In this document: positions 6,805 through 13,999 of the stretch, piece by piece
How the letters are laid out: each line of letters opens with the position of its first letter
Position numbering within the stretch: position 1 is the stretch's first letter
NCBI GenBank assembly: GCA_905205195.1
Contig: CAJLCS010000043.1
Coordinates: forward strand, 1-14,053
DNA from: an uncultured Eubacteriales bacterium
GTDB lineage: Bacteria > Bacillota > Clostridia > Oscillospirales > Oscillospiraceae
Direction of reading: 5' to 3'
Length of the DNA: 14,053 bases
The notes under the pieces: generated by a model
The model's input: the letters and a program-made list of their open reading frames with translations, nothing else
What the model was told of the DNA's origin: nothing
Database searches by the model: none
Program-made: the position numbers and the translations under genes

Positions 6805-8175
6805 TCAGAACGCATCCATCATATCCTTGCAGGCAAGCAGCACCTGCGACAGAATCGGCACACAGACGCTGCTGCCGTAGCCCGCATCCTCCACCGAGGC
6901 AATGAACGCCAGCGGATAGGCATCGTCCGTCACAAATCCGCAGAACATGGCGTTAGGCCGCCGGTCGCCGCCGACCTCGCCGGTGCCGGATTTGGCGCAC
7001 ACCGTCAGCCCCGGGAAATTGTCCGCGCCGTAGTTGCTTTCCACGTTGTTTCGCATATAGGCCTGCATCGTGGCCGCCGTGGCAGCCGTCATCAGTCGGC
7101 CGGTGGACTGTTTTCTGGCGGCATAGGTCCGGCTGCCGCCCACCCGGATTTCCGACACCAGATACGGCTCCACGCCCTCTCCGCCGGAGGCAATGGCCCC
7201 CATATAGGTCAGAAACCGGCAGGGATTGATCTGGTCGAGATGCTGGCCGATGCCGCTCCAGTCGATGTCAATCTGTTCGCCGCTGGAAATGTCGAAATTT
7301 CCCTCCGCCGTGGTGATGCCGTCAAAGCTCACCGGCTCGGTAATTCGGAACTGCCGGACGTAGCGCTCCAGATCGGCCCCGCCCAGCTCCTCCACGATCT
7401 GGGCAAAGGCGCAGTTGCAGGAATTGGCGAAGGCCTCCTCCAGCGTCTGGTAGCCGTGGGCGGATTCGCAGGTGACCTCGTCGGCGCCGACGGAATACAC
7501 ACCGTCGCATTCGTAGGTGTGCTCCTGCAGGTCCGGCACCGCCTCCAGCGCGGCGGCCAGCGTGACGGTTTTGAAAATGGAGCCGGGAATGTAGCTGGCC
7601 ATGGTAAACCGGTTCAGATACACGCCGCTGTAGCGGTCGTCGTCCTCCTCCAGATCGGGCACGTCGTCCGGATCGTAGGTCGGGGACGTGACGGCGCAGA
7701 GCAGCTCGCCGGTTTTGTAATTATACACGGCCACGGTGCCCTTGTAATCCCCCAGCGCTTCCAGCGCCGTCTTCTGCACGTCGGCGGACAGGGTCAGCGT
7801 GGCATTTCCCTGGCTTTCGCCGTAGCGGTAAACGCCGTTGACCATGTTGTAGCCCACCATTTCCTCGGCATGGCTGGCCACCGCCGGGGCGGAAATGTTG
7901 CCCTCCCGGTCGCCGAGCCAGTGCATCACCGATTCCCGCAGGAGCGTGTCATCGGTATACTGCCAGCCGTCGGTCATATCCAGCAGCAGCGTGCCGCTGC
8001 GGTCGGTCACCGTGCCGCAGCCGATGTTGCCGCCGTTGTAGACGTGTGGACTGCCGGAGAAGGTGGCCCAGCTTTTCCCCTTCACCGCGTATTCGCCCAC
8101 AAAGAAGATCATCCCCGCGCCCAGCGCCAGCACCAGAATCAGGGCAATGACGCTGCGGGACGCAATTCTATTCAT
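6805..8175 (-). CDS. Class B penicillin-binding protein (peptidoglycan transpeptidase), short PbpA-like
   Basis: A 456-aa transpeptidase that cross-links peptidoglycan outside the membrane, usually in complex with a SEDS polymerase. One N-terminal membrane anchor is visible (about residues 5-27). All three active-site motifs are present (numbering from MNRIAS): SIFK with nucleophile Ser199 in YIPGSIFK, SCN (252-254) and KSG (395-397). The stretch between anchor and catalytic domain is only about 100 residues, so it lacks the large N-terminal pedestal of many FtsI/PBP2 proteins and resembles mycobacterial PbpA (about 490 aa). I chose the ATG at 8175 because the longer frame's GTG (8187) overlaps GGAGG; the ATG then overlaps the upstream SEDS stop by 8 nt, implying translational coupling. 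Elongation, division or sporulation role is not decided by sequence. Confidence 0.9.
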   Translation of the reverse strand: MNRIASRSVIALILVLALGAGMIFFVGEYAVKGKSWATFSGSPHVYNGGNIGCGTVTDRSGTLLLDMTDGWQYTDDTLLRESVMHWLGDREGNISAPAVASHAEEMVGYNMVNGVYRYGESQGNATLTLSADVQKTALEALGDYKGTVAVYNYKTGELLCAVTSPTYDPDDVPDLEEDDDRYSGVYLNRFTMASYIPGSIFKTVTLAAALEAVPDLQEHTYECDGVYSVGADEVTCESAHGYQTLEEAFANSCNCAFAQIVEELGGADLERYVRQFRITEPVSFDGITTAEGNFDISSGEQIDIDWSGIGQHLDQINPCRFLTYMGAIASGGEGVEPYLVSEIRVGGSRTYAARKQSTGRLMTAATAATMQAYMRNNVESNYGADNFPGLTVCAKSGTGEVGGDRRPNAMFCGFVTDDAYPLAFIASVEDAGYGSSVCVPILSQVLLACKDMMDAF

Positions 8176-9892
8176 CCTCCCGGTCACCTCCGTTTTTGTT
8201 CAGGGGAACGGCGAAGCTGGCGTTCTGGCGGGTATCCGCCGCCTTGACGAAGGCCATCAGTCCCCAGGCGCAGAGCATACTGGAGCCGCCGTTGGAGACA
8301 AAGGGGAACGTCACGCCGGTCAGCGGCACCACATCCACGGTGCCCAGCGCGTTGAGAATGGTCTGGGCCACCAGAATGCTGGCCGCCGTAATGCCGCCGA
8401 TGGTATAAAAGGCGCTGCGCTCCACGGCGGCGGAGCGGATGGTAAACAGGGCCAGCGCCATGATGCAGAGCACCATCATCACGGCAATCAGCAGCCCCCA
8501 CTCCTCGGAAACGGTGGCGAACACCATGTCGGAATCCGCCGCAAAGACGTTTTTCATCCATCCCTGTCCGGCGCCCAGGCCGAACAGGCCGCCGGAGGCC
8601 AGGCACATCAGCGCCCGGGTCTGCTGGTAGCCGCCGTCCAGCGGATCTTCCCACACATGGCGCCAGGTCGCAAACCGGCGCAGCGCGTGGGGGGCGATTT
8701 TGACGGCAATGACACCGGCAAAGCCCAGGGACGTGCAGGCAAGGCCGATGGTGCCGAGACTGCCGGACCGGAGATAGGCAATCACCAGAAACGCCATGAA
8801 GAAAATCAGCGCCGTGCCGAAATCGTTCATCAGCGCCAGGCAGCCGCACAGCACCACCGTGTAGGCGATGAACAGGATCAGGTTCCGCTTGTTCATCAGC
8901 CGGTCCATGGTGGATGCACCGGCGTACACAAAGCAGACTTTGCTCAGCTCCGAGGGCTGAATAGACATGGAGCCGATATACAGCCAGTTTTTCGCGCCGT
9001 AGGTTTCCTTGCCGAATACCAGCGTAATGACAAGAAAGCCCAATCCCGCCGCCGTGGCCAGATACCGGAACTTTTTGGCCCGTTCCAGATCCCGCAGGGA
9101 CCAGCCCACCGTCAGAAACAGGACAATGCCCAGCTCCATGGCGGCAATCTGCTTCACGGCGGAGCCTGGTGAAACGGAACAGATGGCGGCCATGCCCATG
9201 GTACACAGAAAAAAGGCGATGGTTTCCACCTCAAAGGAGGTCCGCTTGATGGCGGCATAGAACAGCAGCAGCAGCCACTGGGTCACCAGAATGGTGCCGA
9301 AGCCGATGAGCACCGGCTTGGCCGTCTCCGCCGCGCCGCCCAGAAGGAAGCCCAGCGCAATCAGGCACTGCATGACGGACAGCAGAAGAAGGTTTGCCAT
9401 ACCGTCCAGGACAGAGGAGGCTTTGGTCCGCAGCTGGGCCAGACGGATTTCCTGACGGCGGGAGATGGGCTGAAGCGTCATATCCAGTCCGCCCACGGAG
9501 ATCACGTCCCCCTCCTCCAGCGCGCAGATGGAGACCTTCTGCCCGTTGACGGTGACGCCGTCCTTGGAAGCGGTGTCGGTAATGGTCCAGCTGCCGTCGT
9601 CATAGCGGGTCAGTACCGCATGGTTCCGGGATACGGTGGGAAAATCAAGCACCACGTCGCAGCGCTTATGCCGGCCGATGACGTTTTCCCAATGGGTCAC
9701 GGGAATTTTCTTCCCGTCGGGCAGGCACAGCCACGCCCAGATCTCCGGCTCCCGCCGGAAGGTCAGCAGCGGCCGGATGCAGCGGATCAGCAGCAGCGCC
9801 GCCAGCAGCGGCAGCAGATACCGGGTGACGCTGCGGAGAACGTAGATATAGGTGCCGTCCGCCCCGCTGAGCGCGTCAAGAATGTTGTTCAA
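8168..9892 (-). CDS. FHA domain fused to SEDS-family glycan polymerase (RodA/FtsW/SpoVE)
   Basis: A 574-aa membrane protein, far longer than the 370-420 aa of ordinary RodA/FtsW. Order: a membrane helix (about 22-42); a cytoplasmic FHA domain (about 50-142) with IGRHKRCDVVLDFPTVSRNH (72-91) and SKDGVTVNG (109-117), which keep the phosphothreonine-contacting Arg74, Ser88 and Asn116; then a complete SEDS domain (about 165-550). SEDS marks are QPSELSKV (312-319), NDFGT (356-360), WEDPLDGGYQ (414-423) carrying the conserved extracellular Asp, SGGLFGLGAG, and PLTGVTFPFVSNGGSS (523-538). It should polymerise lipid II into glycan, with the FHA domain sensing a phosphorylated partner. The TTG start has GGGAGGTGA about 8 nt upstream and follows nfo by 34 nt. 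The partner PBP overlaps its end. Confidence 0.92.
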   Translation of the reverse strand: MNNILDALSGADGTYIYVLRSVTRYLLPLLAALLLIRCIRPLLTFRREPEIWAWLCLPDGKKIPVTHWENVIGRHKRCDVVLDFPTVSRNHAVLTRYDDGSWTITDTASKDGVTVNGQKVSICALEEGDVISVGGLDMTLQPISRRQEIRLAQLRTKASSVLDGMANLLLLSVMQCLIALGFLLGGAAETAKPVLIGFGTILVTQWLLLLFYAAIKRTSFEVETIAFFLCTMGMAAICSVSPGSAVKQIAAMELGIVLFLTVGWSLRDLERAKKFRYLATAAGLGFLVITLVFGKETYGAKNWLYIGSMSIQPSELSKVCFVYAGASTMDRLMNKRNLILFIAYTVVLCGCLALMNDFGTALIFFMAFLVIAYLRSGSLGTIGLACTSLGFAGVIAVKIAPHALRRFATWRHVWEDPLDGGYQQTRALMCLASGGLFGLGAGQGWMKNVFAADSDMVFATVSEEWGLLIAVMMVLCIMALALFTIRSAAVERSAFYTIGGITAASILVAQTILNALGTVDVVPLTGVTFPFVSNGGSSMLCAWGLMAFVKAADTRQNASFAVPLNKNGGDREDE

Positions 9893-9926
9893 AGGTGGTC
9901 ACCTCCCGAAAAATGGTCGATAGGGC

Positions 9927-10760
9927 TTACGCTTCCGTTTCCATGGCACGCAGCAGTGCGATTTCCGCCTGATAGCCCGGCAGCTCGTTGGGCGTTTCCA
10001 GAATCATGGGCTTTTCCTTCAGCAGTGGGTGATTGACGATGCGCCGGAAGGCTTCCAGGCCCAGACTCCCCTGCCCGATACATTCATGCCGGTCCTTGTG
10101 GCTGGCAAAGGGGTTCTTGGAGTCGTTCAGATGCAGGGCGCACAGCCGGTCCAGACCGACCATCCGGTCAAATTCCGCCAGCACCCCGTCCAGATCGTTC
10201 ACGATGTCATAGCCGCCGTCGTGGACGTGGCAGGTATCCAGGCAGACGCCCACGTTTTCGCTGCCCACCGCGTCCAGAATGGCCCGCAGCTCCTCAAACC
10301 GGCCGCCGATTTCGCTGCCCTTGCCGGCCATGGTTTCCAGCAGGACCTTGACGGGGTAGCCCGGTTCCAGCGCCTTTTTCAGCGCCTGTGCAATCTGGGC
10401 AATTCCGGTGTCCACCCCCTGCCCCACATGGCAGCCCGGATGGAAATTATAGAAGTTCCCCGGCAGGGCGGCCATCCGCCGCAGATCGTCCGCCAGCAGT
10501 TCGGCGGCGTAGTCCCGGGCGGCGGCATCGGCCGTGCAGAGGTTCATGGTATACGGGCCGTGGGCCACCAGTGGGCCGAAATTTCCTTCCTCCAGCAGGC
10601 GGCGCGCCTCGGCCGCGTCGGCCGGGTCCTCCTTCCGGGCCTTTCCGCCCCGGGGGTTCCGGGTGAAGAAAGCGAAGGTATTGGCGCCGATGGACATGGC
10701 GGTCCGGACCGTGGCGGCATAGCCGCCGGAAACCGACAGATGGCATCCGAGATAGAGCAT
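9927..10760 (-). CDS. nfo: Deoxyribonuclease IV (AP endonuclease, Nfo)
   Basis: A 277-aa TIM-barrel, zinc-dependent enzyme that cuts DNA 5' of abasic sites in base excision repair. All nine metal-ligand positions known from E. coli Nfo can be matched: His67 (AHGPY), His107 (NFHPG), Glu142 (LLETMAGKG), Asp175 and His178 (CLDTCH), His210 (LHLNDS), Asp223 and His225 (KDRHE) and Glu255 (ILETP). The ATG at 10760 is preferred because AAAGGAG lies 7 nt upstream; an ATG two codons earlier nearly touches it. It is the first gene after a perfect sigma-A promoter and precedes two wall-synthesis genes by 34 nt with no terminator between, so they are probably one transcript. Confidence 0.96.
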   Translation of the reverse strand: MLYLGCHLSVSGGYAATVRTAMSIGANTFAFFTRNPRGGKARKEDPADAAEARRLLEEGNFGPLVAHGPYTMNLCTADAAARDYAAELLADDLRRMAALPGNFYNFHPGCHVGQGVDTGIAQIAQALKKALEPGYPVKVLLETMAGKGSEIGGRFEELRAILDAVGSENVGVCLDTCHVHDGGYDIVNDLDGVLAEFDRMVGLDRLCALHLNDSKNPFASHKDRHECIGQGSLGLEAFRRIVNHPLLKEKPMILETPNELPGYQAEIALLRAMETEA

Positions 10761-10780
10761 GGTCATTCTCCTTTTGCTGC

Positions 10781-10799
10781 TTCCGGAGACGGTCCGGAA
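10781..10799 (-). other. Small stem-loop in the nfo leader
   Basis: TTCCGGA (10781-10787) and its complement (10793-10799) pair around 5 nt, 5 nt upstream of the nfo ribosome site in a leader of about 44 nt. It may tune translation or mRNA 5'-end stability. Nothing else indicates a riboswitch. Confidence 0.4.
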
Positions 10800-10810
10800 C
10801 TTTTTCCCTT

Positions 10811-10839
10811 ATTATACCGATTTTCCGCGGCTGTGTCAA
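10811..10839 (-). promoter_or_regulatory. Perfect consensus sigma-A promoter of the nfo-SEDS-PBP operon
   Basis: On the minus strand TTGACA (10839-10834) and TATAAT (10816-10811) lie exactly 17 nt apart, matching 12 of 12 consensus bases. Initiation is expected near 10804. It lies just after the sdaA terminator. Confidence 0.92.
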
Positions 10840-10846
10840 TTCAAAG

Positions 10847-10877
10847 CTGCCCCGGACCAATCAGCGGTCCGGGGCAG
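10847..10877 (-). terminator. Hairpin terminator after sdaA
   Basis: Perfect 12-bp arms (10847-10858 and 10866-10877) with a 7-nt loop begin 10 nt after the sdaA stop. On the minus strand the run after the stem is CTTTGAATTG, a weak U-tract, so termination may be partial. It separates sdaA from the nfo promoter. Confidence 0.7.
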
Positions 10878-10887
10878 GTGAAAAAGC

Positions 10888-12105
10888 TTATCGCTGCTTG
10901 ATTCGCCGGGTGTAGAAGGCGGCAAGGCCGCCCTCGCTGGTTTCCTTGTACTGGTGGCTCAGATTCAGGCCGGTTTCCTTCATGGCCTTGCACACCATGT
11001 CATAGCTGATATTGCGGGAGCCGCAGAGGAAATAGCTTAAATTACAGGCGTTCATGGCCCGCATGGCGGCTACGGCGTTTCGCTCGATGCAGGGAATCTG
11101 CACCAGCCCGCAGATCGGATCGCAGGTCAGGCCGAGATGGTGCTCCATGGCGATTTCCGCCGCGTATTCCACCTGATCCAGATTCAGCCCGTACAGCTCC
11201 GCCAGCGCCGCCGCGGCCATGGAGCAGGCCGTGCCGATTTCCGCCTGGCAGCCGCACTCGGCCCCGGAAATGGAGGCGTTTCGCTTGGTCAGGCTGCCGA
11301 TAATCCCGGCGGTGGCCAGGCCTCGGCAGATCACCTCATCCGAAACGTGGCGGGTATCCTGAAAATACTTCAGCACCGCAGGCAGTACGCCGCAGGCGCC
11401 GCAGGTCGGGGCGGTGACGATGGTGCCGTTGTCGGCGTTCTGCTCGGCCACGGCGTAGGCGTAGGCGCTGATCAGACGGCATTCCCGCAGCTGGGGCAGC
11501 TCCCCTTCCCGCCGCTGTTCCATCAGGTACTTGGCCTTCCGCTGGACGCCCAGGCCGCCTGGCAGCGTGCCGGAGGCGGACAGGCCCTCTTCGATGGCTG
11601 CCTTCATGGTCTGCCAGACCTCCAGCAGAAACGGCCAGATTTCGTCGCCCTCGTTCATTTCCACATAGTCGGCCAGAGAGCTGATATACCGCCATTTGCA
11701 GAAATCCGCCACCTCCGCAAAGGAGTTTTCCGGGTAGACCTCCTCGCTGACGGTTTCCTCGGAGCCGGGAATCCGGATATCGCCGCCGCCAATGGACTCC
11801 ACCCGCAGCCGTCCCAGCTCGGTTCCGTCCTTCAGGGCAATCAGATCCAGCGTATTGGGGTGGGAGCAGTCCGGCGTTTCGTCGGAGAAGACGATTTCCG
11901 TCGGATAGGGCGAAAGCACCTCCCGCAGCACCCGGTCGGTGCCGTGGCCCACGCCGGTTTTGCTCAGGGAGCCGTAGAGAATCACCTGGTAGGCATCCGC
12001 CTCGGGATAGCGGCCCCGAAACAGCTTTGCCGCCCGCTCCGGCCCCATGGTGTGGGAGGAGGACGGCCCTTTGCCGATTTTGTAGAGTTCTCGAATGGAT
12101 TTCAT
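10888..12105 (-). CDS. sdaA: L-serine ammonia-lyase (Fe-S L-serine dehydratase), single-chain
   Basis: A 405-aa cytoplasmic enzyme that deaminates L-serine to pyruvate and ammonia. The N-terminal beta domain (about 1-145) carries GPSSSHTMGPERAA (13-26) and IGGGDI. The alpha domain (about 155-390) carries TAPTCGACGVLPAV, GAECGCQAEIG, LTCDPICGLVQIPCIERNA and ends YKETSEGGLA. Cys286, Cys328 and Cys339 have the 42- and 11-residue spacing of the three cluster cysteines in the Legionella enzyme, so a 4Fe-4S cluster is expected. Both domains are in one chain, unlike the split sdaAA/sdaAB pair common in Firmicutes. The chain has no cysteine after Cys372, so a C-terminal cysteine tail acting as fourth ligand, as in Legionella, is absent. 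The ATG has GAGG 8 nt upstream. It is probably monocistronic. Confidence 0.94.
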   Translation of the reverse strand: MKSIRELYKIGKGPSSSHTMGPERAAKLFRGRYPEADAYQVILYGSLSKTGVGHGTDRVLREVLSPYPTEIVFSDETPDCSHPNTLDLIALKDGTELGRLRVESIGGGDIRIPGSEETVSEEVYPENSFAEVADFCKWRYISSLADYVEMNEGDEIWPFLLEVWQTMKAAIEEGLSASGTLPGGLGVQRKAKYLMEQRREGELPQLRECRLISAYAYAVAEQNADNGTIVTAPTCGACGVLPAVLKYFQDTRHVSDEVICRGLATAGIIGSLTKRNASISGAECGCQAEIGTACSMAAAALAELYGLNLDQVEYAAEIAMEHHLGLTCDPICGLVQIPCIERNAVAAMRAMNACNLSYFLCGSRNISYDMVCKAMKETGLNLSHQYKETSEGGLAAFYTRRIKQR

Positions 12106-12141
12106 GAAGCATACCTCGGTTTCTCTCTGGCTTTTATCTAC

Positions 12142-12170
12142 AGTATAGCAGAAGATCCGGAAAAATACAA
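12142..12170 (-). promoter_or_regulatory. Probable sigma-A promoter of sdaA
   Basis: On the minus strand TTGTAT (12170-12165) and TATACT (12147-12142) are 17 nt apart. The -10 matches 5 of 6 and the -35 only 3 of 6. Initiation near 12135 would give a leader of about 30 nt. It begins about 20 nt after the small gene's stop codon. Confidence 0.6.
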
Positions 12171-12190
12171 TGGAAATTCCGAAAGCCGCG

Positions 12191-12349
12191 TCACGGACTT
12201 CCCTGCTTCAGCGCCTCCAGCGCCAGCTCCCCCGCCAGCTTGAACAGCGCGTCGGCCAGCACCTGCTCCAGCGGCCGTGCCGCCGCCTGGGCAATCCGCT
12301 GATAAAACGAGGCCGTGGCCGGATCCAGCAACAGCACCACCTGTACCAT
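12191..12349 (-). CDS. 52-aa ribbon-helix-helix-like small protein
   Basis: The frame starts [20 protein letters not shown] and ends LKQGSP. The pattern is one short beta strand (VQVVLLLD), a helix ([15 protein letters not shown]) and a second helix ([22 protein letters not shown]), the layout of CopG/MetJ-type ribbon-helix-helix proteins. The strand lacks the alternating basic or polar residues that usually contact DNA, so it may be a dimerising adaptor and not a repressor. The ATG has GGAGGGG about 8 nt upstream. It lies between sdaA and the divergent proS, with the sdaA promoter just after its stop. No clear promoter of its own was seen. The specific function is not recognised. Confidence 0.6.
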   Translation of the reverse strand: MVQVVLLLDPATASFYQRIAQAAARPLEQVLADALFKLAGELALEALKQGSP

Positions 12350-12418
12350 GGTTCTCCCCTCCGCCGGACAAATCGCCGAAAAAATGTCAGTTCATCCTAT
12401 GCAAACCCTTGACAGATG

Positions 12419-12427
12419 TGCTATAAT
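12419..12427 (+). promoter_or_regulatory. Extended -10 promoter of proS
   Basis: TGCTATAAT forms a consensus extended -10 element (TGn plus TATAAT at 12422-12427). No -35 is seen at 16-18 nt; a TTGACA at 12409-12414 is only 7 nt upstream of the -10. Initiation near 12434 gives a leader of about 58 nt, too short for a T-box riboswitch. Confidence 0.7.
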
Positions 12428-12491
12428 GAATGCCATAAATGACTTGTCCGGACCGTCTTTCCGGCGGAACGGTTATAAGGAGAGGAATACT

Positions 12492-13928
12492 ATGGCCAAA
12501 GACAAAAAGGTGGAGCAGATCACCGACATGGAGGTAGATTTTGCCCAGTGGTACACCGACGTGTGCACCAAGGCGGAGCTGATCGACTACTCCGCCATCA
12601 AGGGAATGTTCATCTACCGGCCCTACGGCTACGCCATCTGGGAGAACATTCAGCACATCATGGACGCCGAGTTCAAGAAAACCGGCGCCGAAAACGTGTA
12701 TATGCCCATGCTGATCCCCGAATCGCTGCTGCAGAAGGAAAAGGATCATGTGGATGGCTTCGCGCCGGAGTGCGCCTGGGTCACCATGGGCGGCAGCGAG
12801 AAGCTGGAGGAGCGCTACTGCATCCGTCCCACCTCCGAGACGTTGTTCTGTGAGCATTTCAAGAACATCATCCACTCCCACCGGGATCTGCCGAAGATGT
12901 ACAACCAGTGGTGCAGCGTGCTGCGCTGGGAGAAGACCTCCCGCCCCTTCCTGCGCCATCGGGAATTTCTGTGGCAGGAGGGCCACACCATGCACGCCAC
13001 CGCCGAGGAGGCCAAGGCGGAAACCGAGCGGATGCTCAACGTTTACGCCGACTTCTGCGAGAACATTCTGGCCATGCCGGTAACCCGGGGCCAGAAAACC
13101 GAGAAGGAAAAGTTCAACGGCGCCGAGGCCACCTACACCATCGAGTGCATGATGCACGACCGCAAGGCGCTGCAGGCCGGTACCTCCCACTATTTCGGCG
13201 ACGGCTTTGCCAAGGCCTTCGGCATTGAGTTTACCGATCAAAATAACTGCCGGGTCAATCCCTTCCAGACCTCTTGGGGTGTTTCCACCCGGCTGATCGG
13301 CGGCATTATCATGACCCACGGTGACAACAACGGCCTGGTTCTGCCGCCGAAGATTGCACCGATTCAGATCATCATTCTCCCCGTAGCCCAGCACAAGCCC
13401 GGCGTGCTGGAAGCTGCCGCCAAGCTGGCGGACCGACTGGCTGCTGCCGGTTTCCGGGTCAAGGTGGACGATTCTGATAATTCCATGGGCTGGAAGTGCG
13501 CCCAGTACGAAATGAAGGGCGTTCCCCTGCGTGTGGAGTGCGGCCCCCGGGATCTGGAGAACGATTCCTGCGTGCTGGTCCGCCGCAACGACGGTGAAAA
13601 AACGGTCATCAAGCTGGAGCAGCTGGAAACCGCTGCCGCCGAGCAGCTGGAGCTGGTCCATCAGGGCATGTACGCCAAGGCCAAGAAGAACCTGACCGAT
13701 CACATTTACGAAGCTCACTCTCTGGAAGAGGCAAAGGACCTGCAGGAGCGCAACGGCGGCTTCATCAAGACCATGTGGTGTGGAGAAGAAGCCTGTGAAA
13801 TTCGCATGAAGGAAGAAGCCGGGATGACCTCCCGCTGTATGCCCTTTGCTCAGGAGCATCTGGACGATGTCTGCCCCATCTGCGGCAAACCGGCCAAGAA
13901 GATGATCTACTGGGGCGTGGCCTACTAA
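12492..13928 (+). CDS. proS: Prolyl-tRNA synthetase, short archaeal/eukaryotic-like type
   Basis: A 478-aa class IIa synthetase that charges tRNA-Pro with proline in the cytosol. Class II motif 2 is seen in [20 protein letters not shown] (142-161) and motif 3 in [22 protein letters not shown] (112-116) and WQEGHTMHA (161-169) are proline-site signatures. An anticodon-binding domain (about 290-385) precedes a C-terminal zinc domain with Cys430, Cys435, Cys461 and Cys464 and the terminal YWGVAY; this spacing matches Thermus ProRS. There is no editing (INS) insertion between motifs 2 and 3, as expected for this ProRS type. The ATG has AAGGAGAGG upstream; the open frame extends 59 codons further but without a ribosome site and across the promoter. 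It is the only plus-strand gene. Confidence 0.97.
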   Translation: MAKDKKVEQITDMEVDFAQWYTDVCTKAELIDYSAIKGMFIYRPYGYAIWENIQHIMDAEFKKTGAENVYMPMLIPESLLQKEKDHVDGFAPECAWVTMGGSEKLEERYCIRPTSETLFCEHFKNIIHSHRDLPKMYNQWCSVLRWEKTSRPFLRHREFLWQEGHTMHATAEEAKAETERMLNVYADFCENILAMPVTRGQKTEKEKFNGAEATYTIECMMHDRKALQAGTSHYFGDGFAKAFGIEFTDQNNCRVNPFQTSWGVSTRLIGGIIMTHGDNNGLVLPPKIAPIQIIILPVAQHKPGVLEAAAKLADRLAAAGFRVKVDDSDNSMGWKCAQYEMKGVPLRVECGPRDLENDSCVLVRRNDGEKTVIKLEQLETAAAEQLELVHQGMYAKAKKNLTDHIYEAHSLEEAKDLQERNGGFIKTMWCGEEACEIRMKEEAGMTSRCMPFAQEHLDDVCPICGKPAKKMIYWGVAY

Positions 13929-13943
13929 AAATTTGAAAACGCG

Positions 13944-13975
13944 GGGCCGTCCTGTCGCAGGACGGCCCTCATTTT
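13944..13975 (+). terminator. Rho-independent terminator of proS
   Basis: A perfect 11-bp GC-rich stem (13944-13954 with 13958-13968) and a 3-nt loop, followed by TCATTTT. It begins 15 nt after the proS stop. Confidence 0.88.
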
Positions 13976-13999
13976 ATGAATTCCCCGCCGACACGAAAG

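Noticed and set aside
6658..8247. 529-aa plus-strand frame opposite the PBP
   Set aside because: It is an antisense shadow; the minus strand carries all three transpeptidase motifs.
12315..12491. N-terminal 59-residue extension of proS
   Set aside because: It runs through the promoter and has no ribosome site. MAKDKK at 12492 has AAGGAGAGG and matches the family start.
12428..12491. T-box or other riboswitch in the proS leader
   Set aside because: The leader is about 58 nt with no stem I/antiterminator structure or T-box sequence.
12387..13859. 490-aa minus-strand frame opposite proS
   Set aside because: It is a shadow of proS, which has complete class II and zinc motifs and good expression signals.
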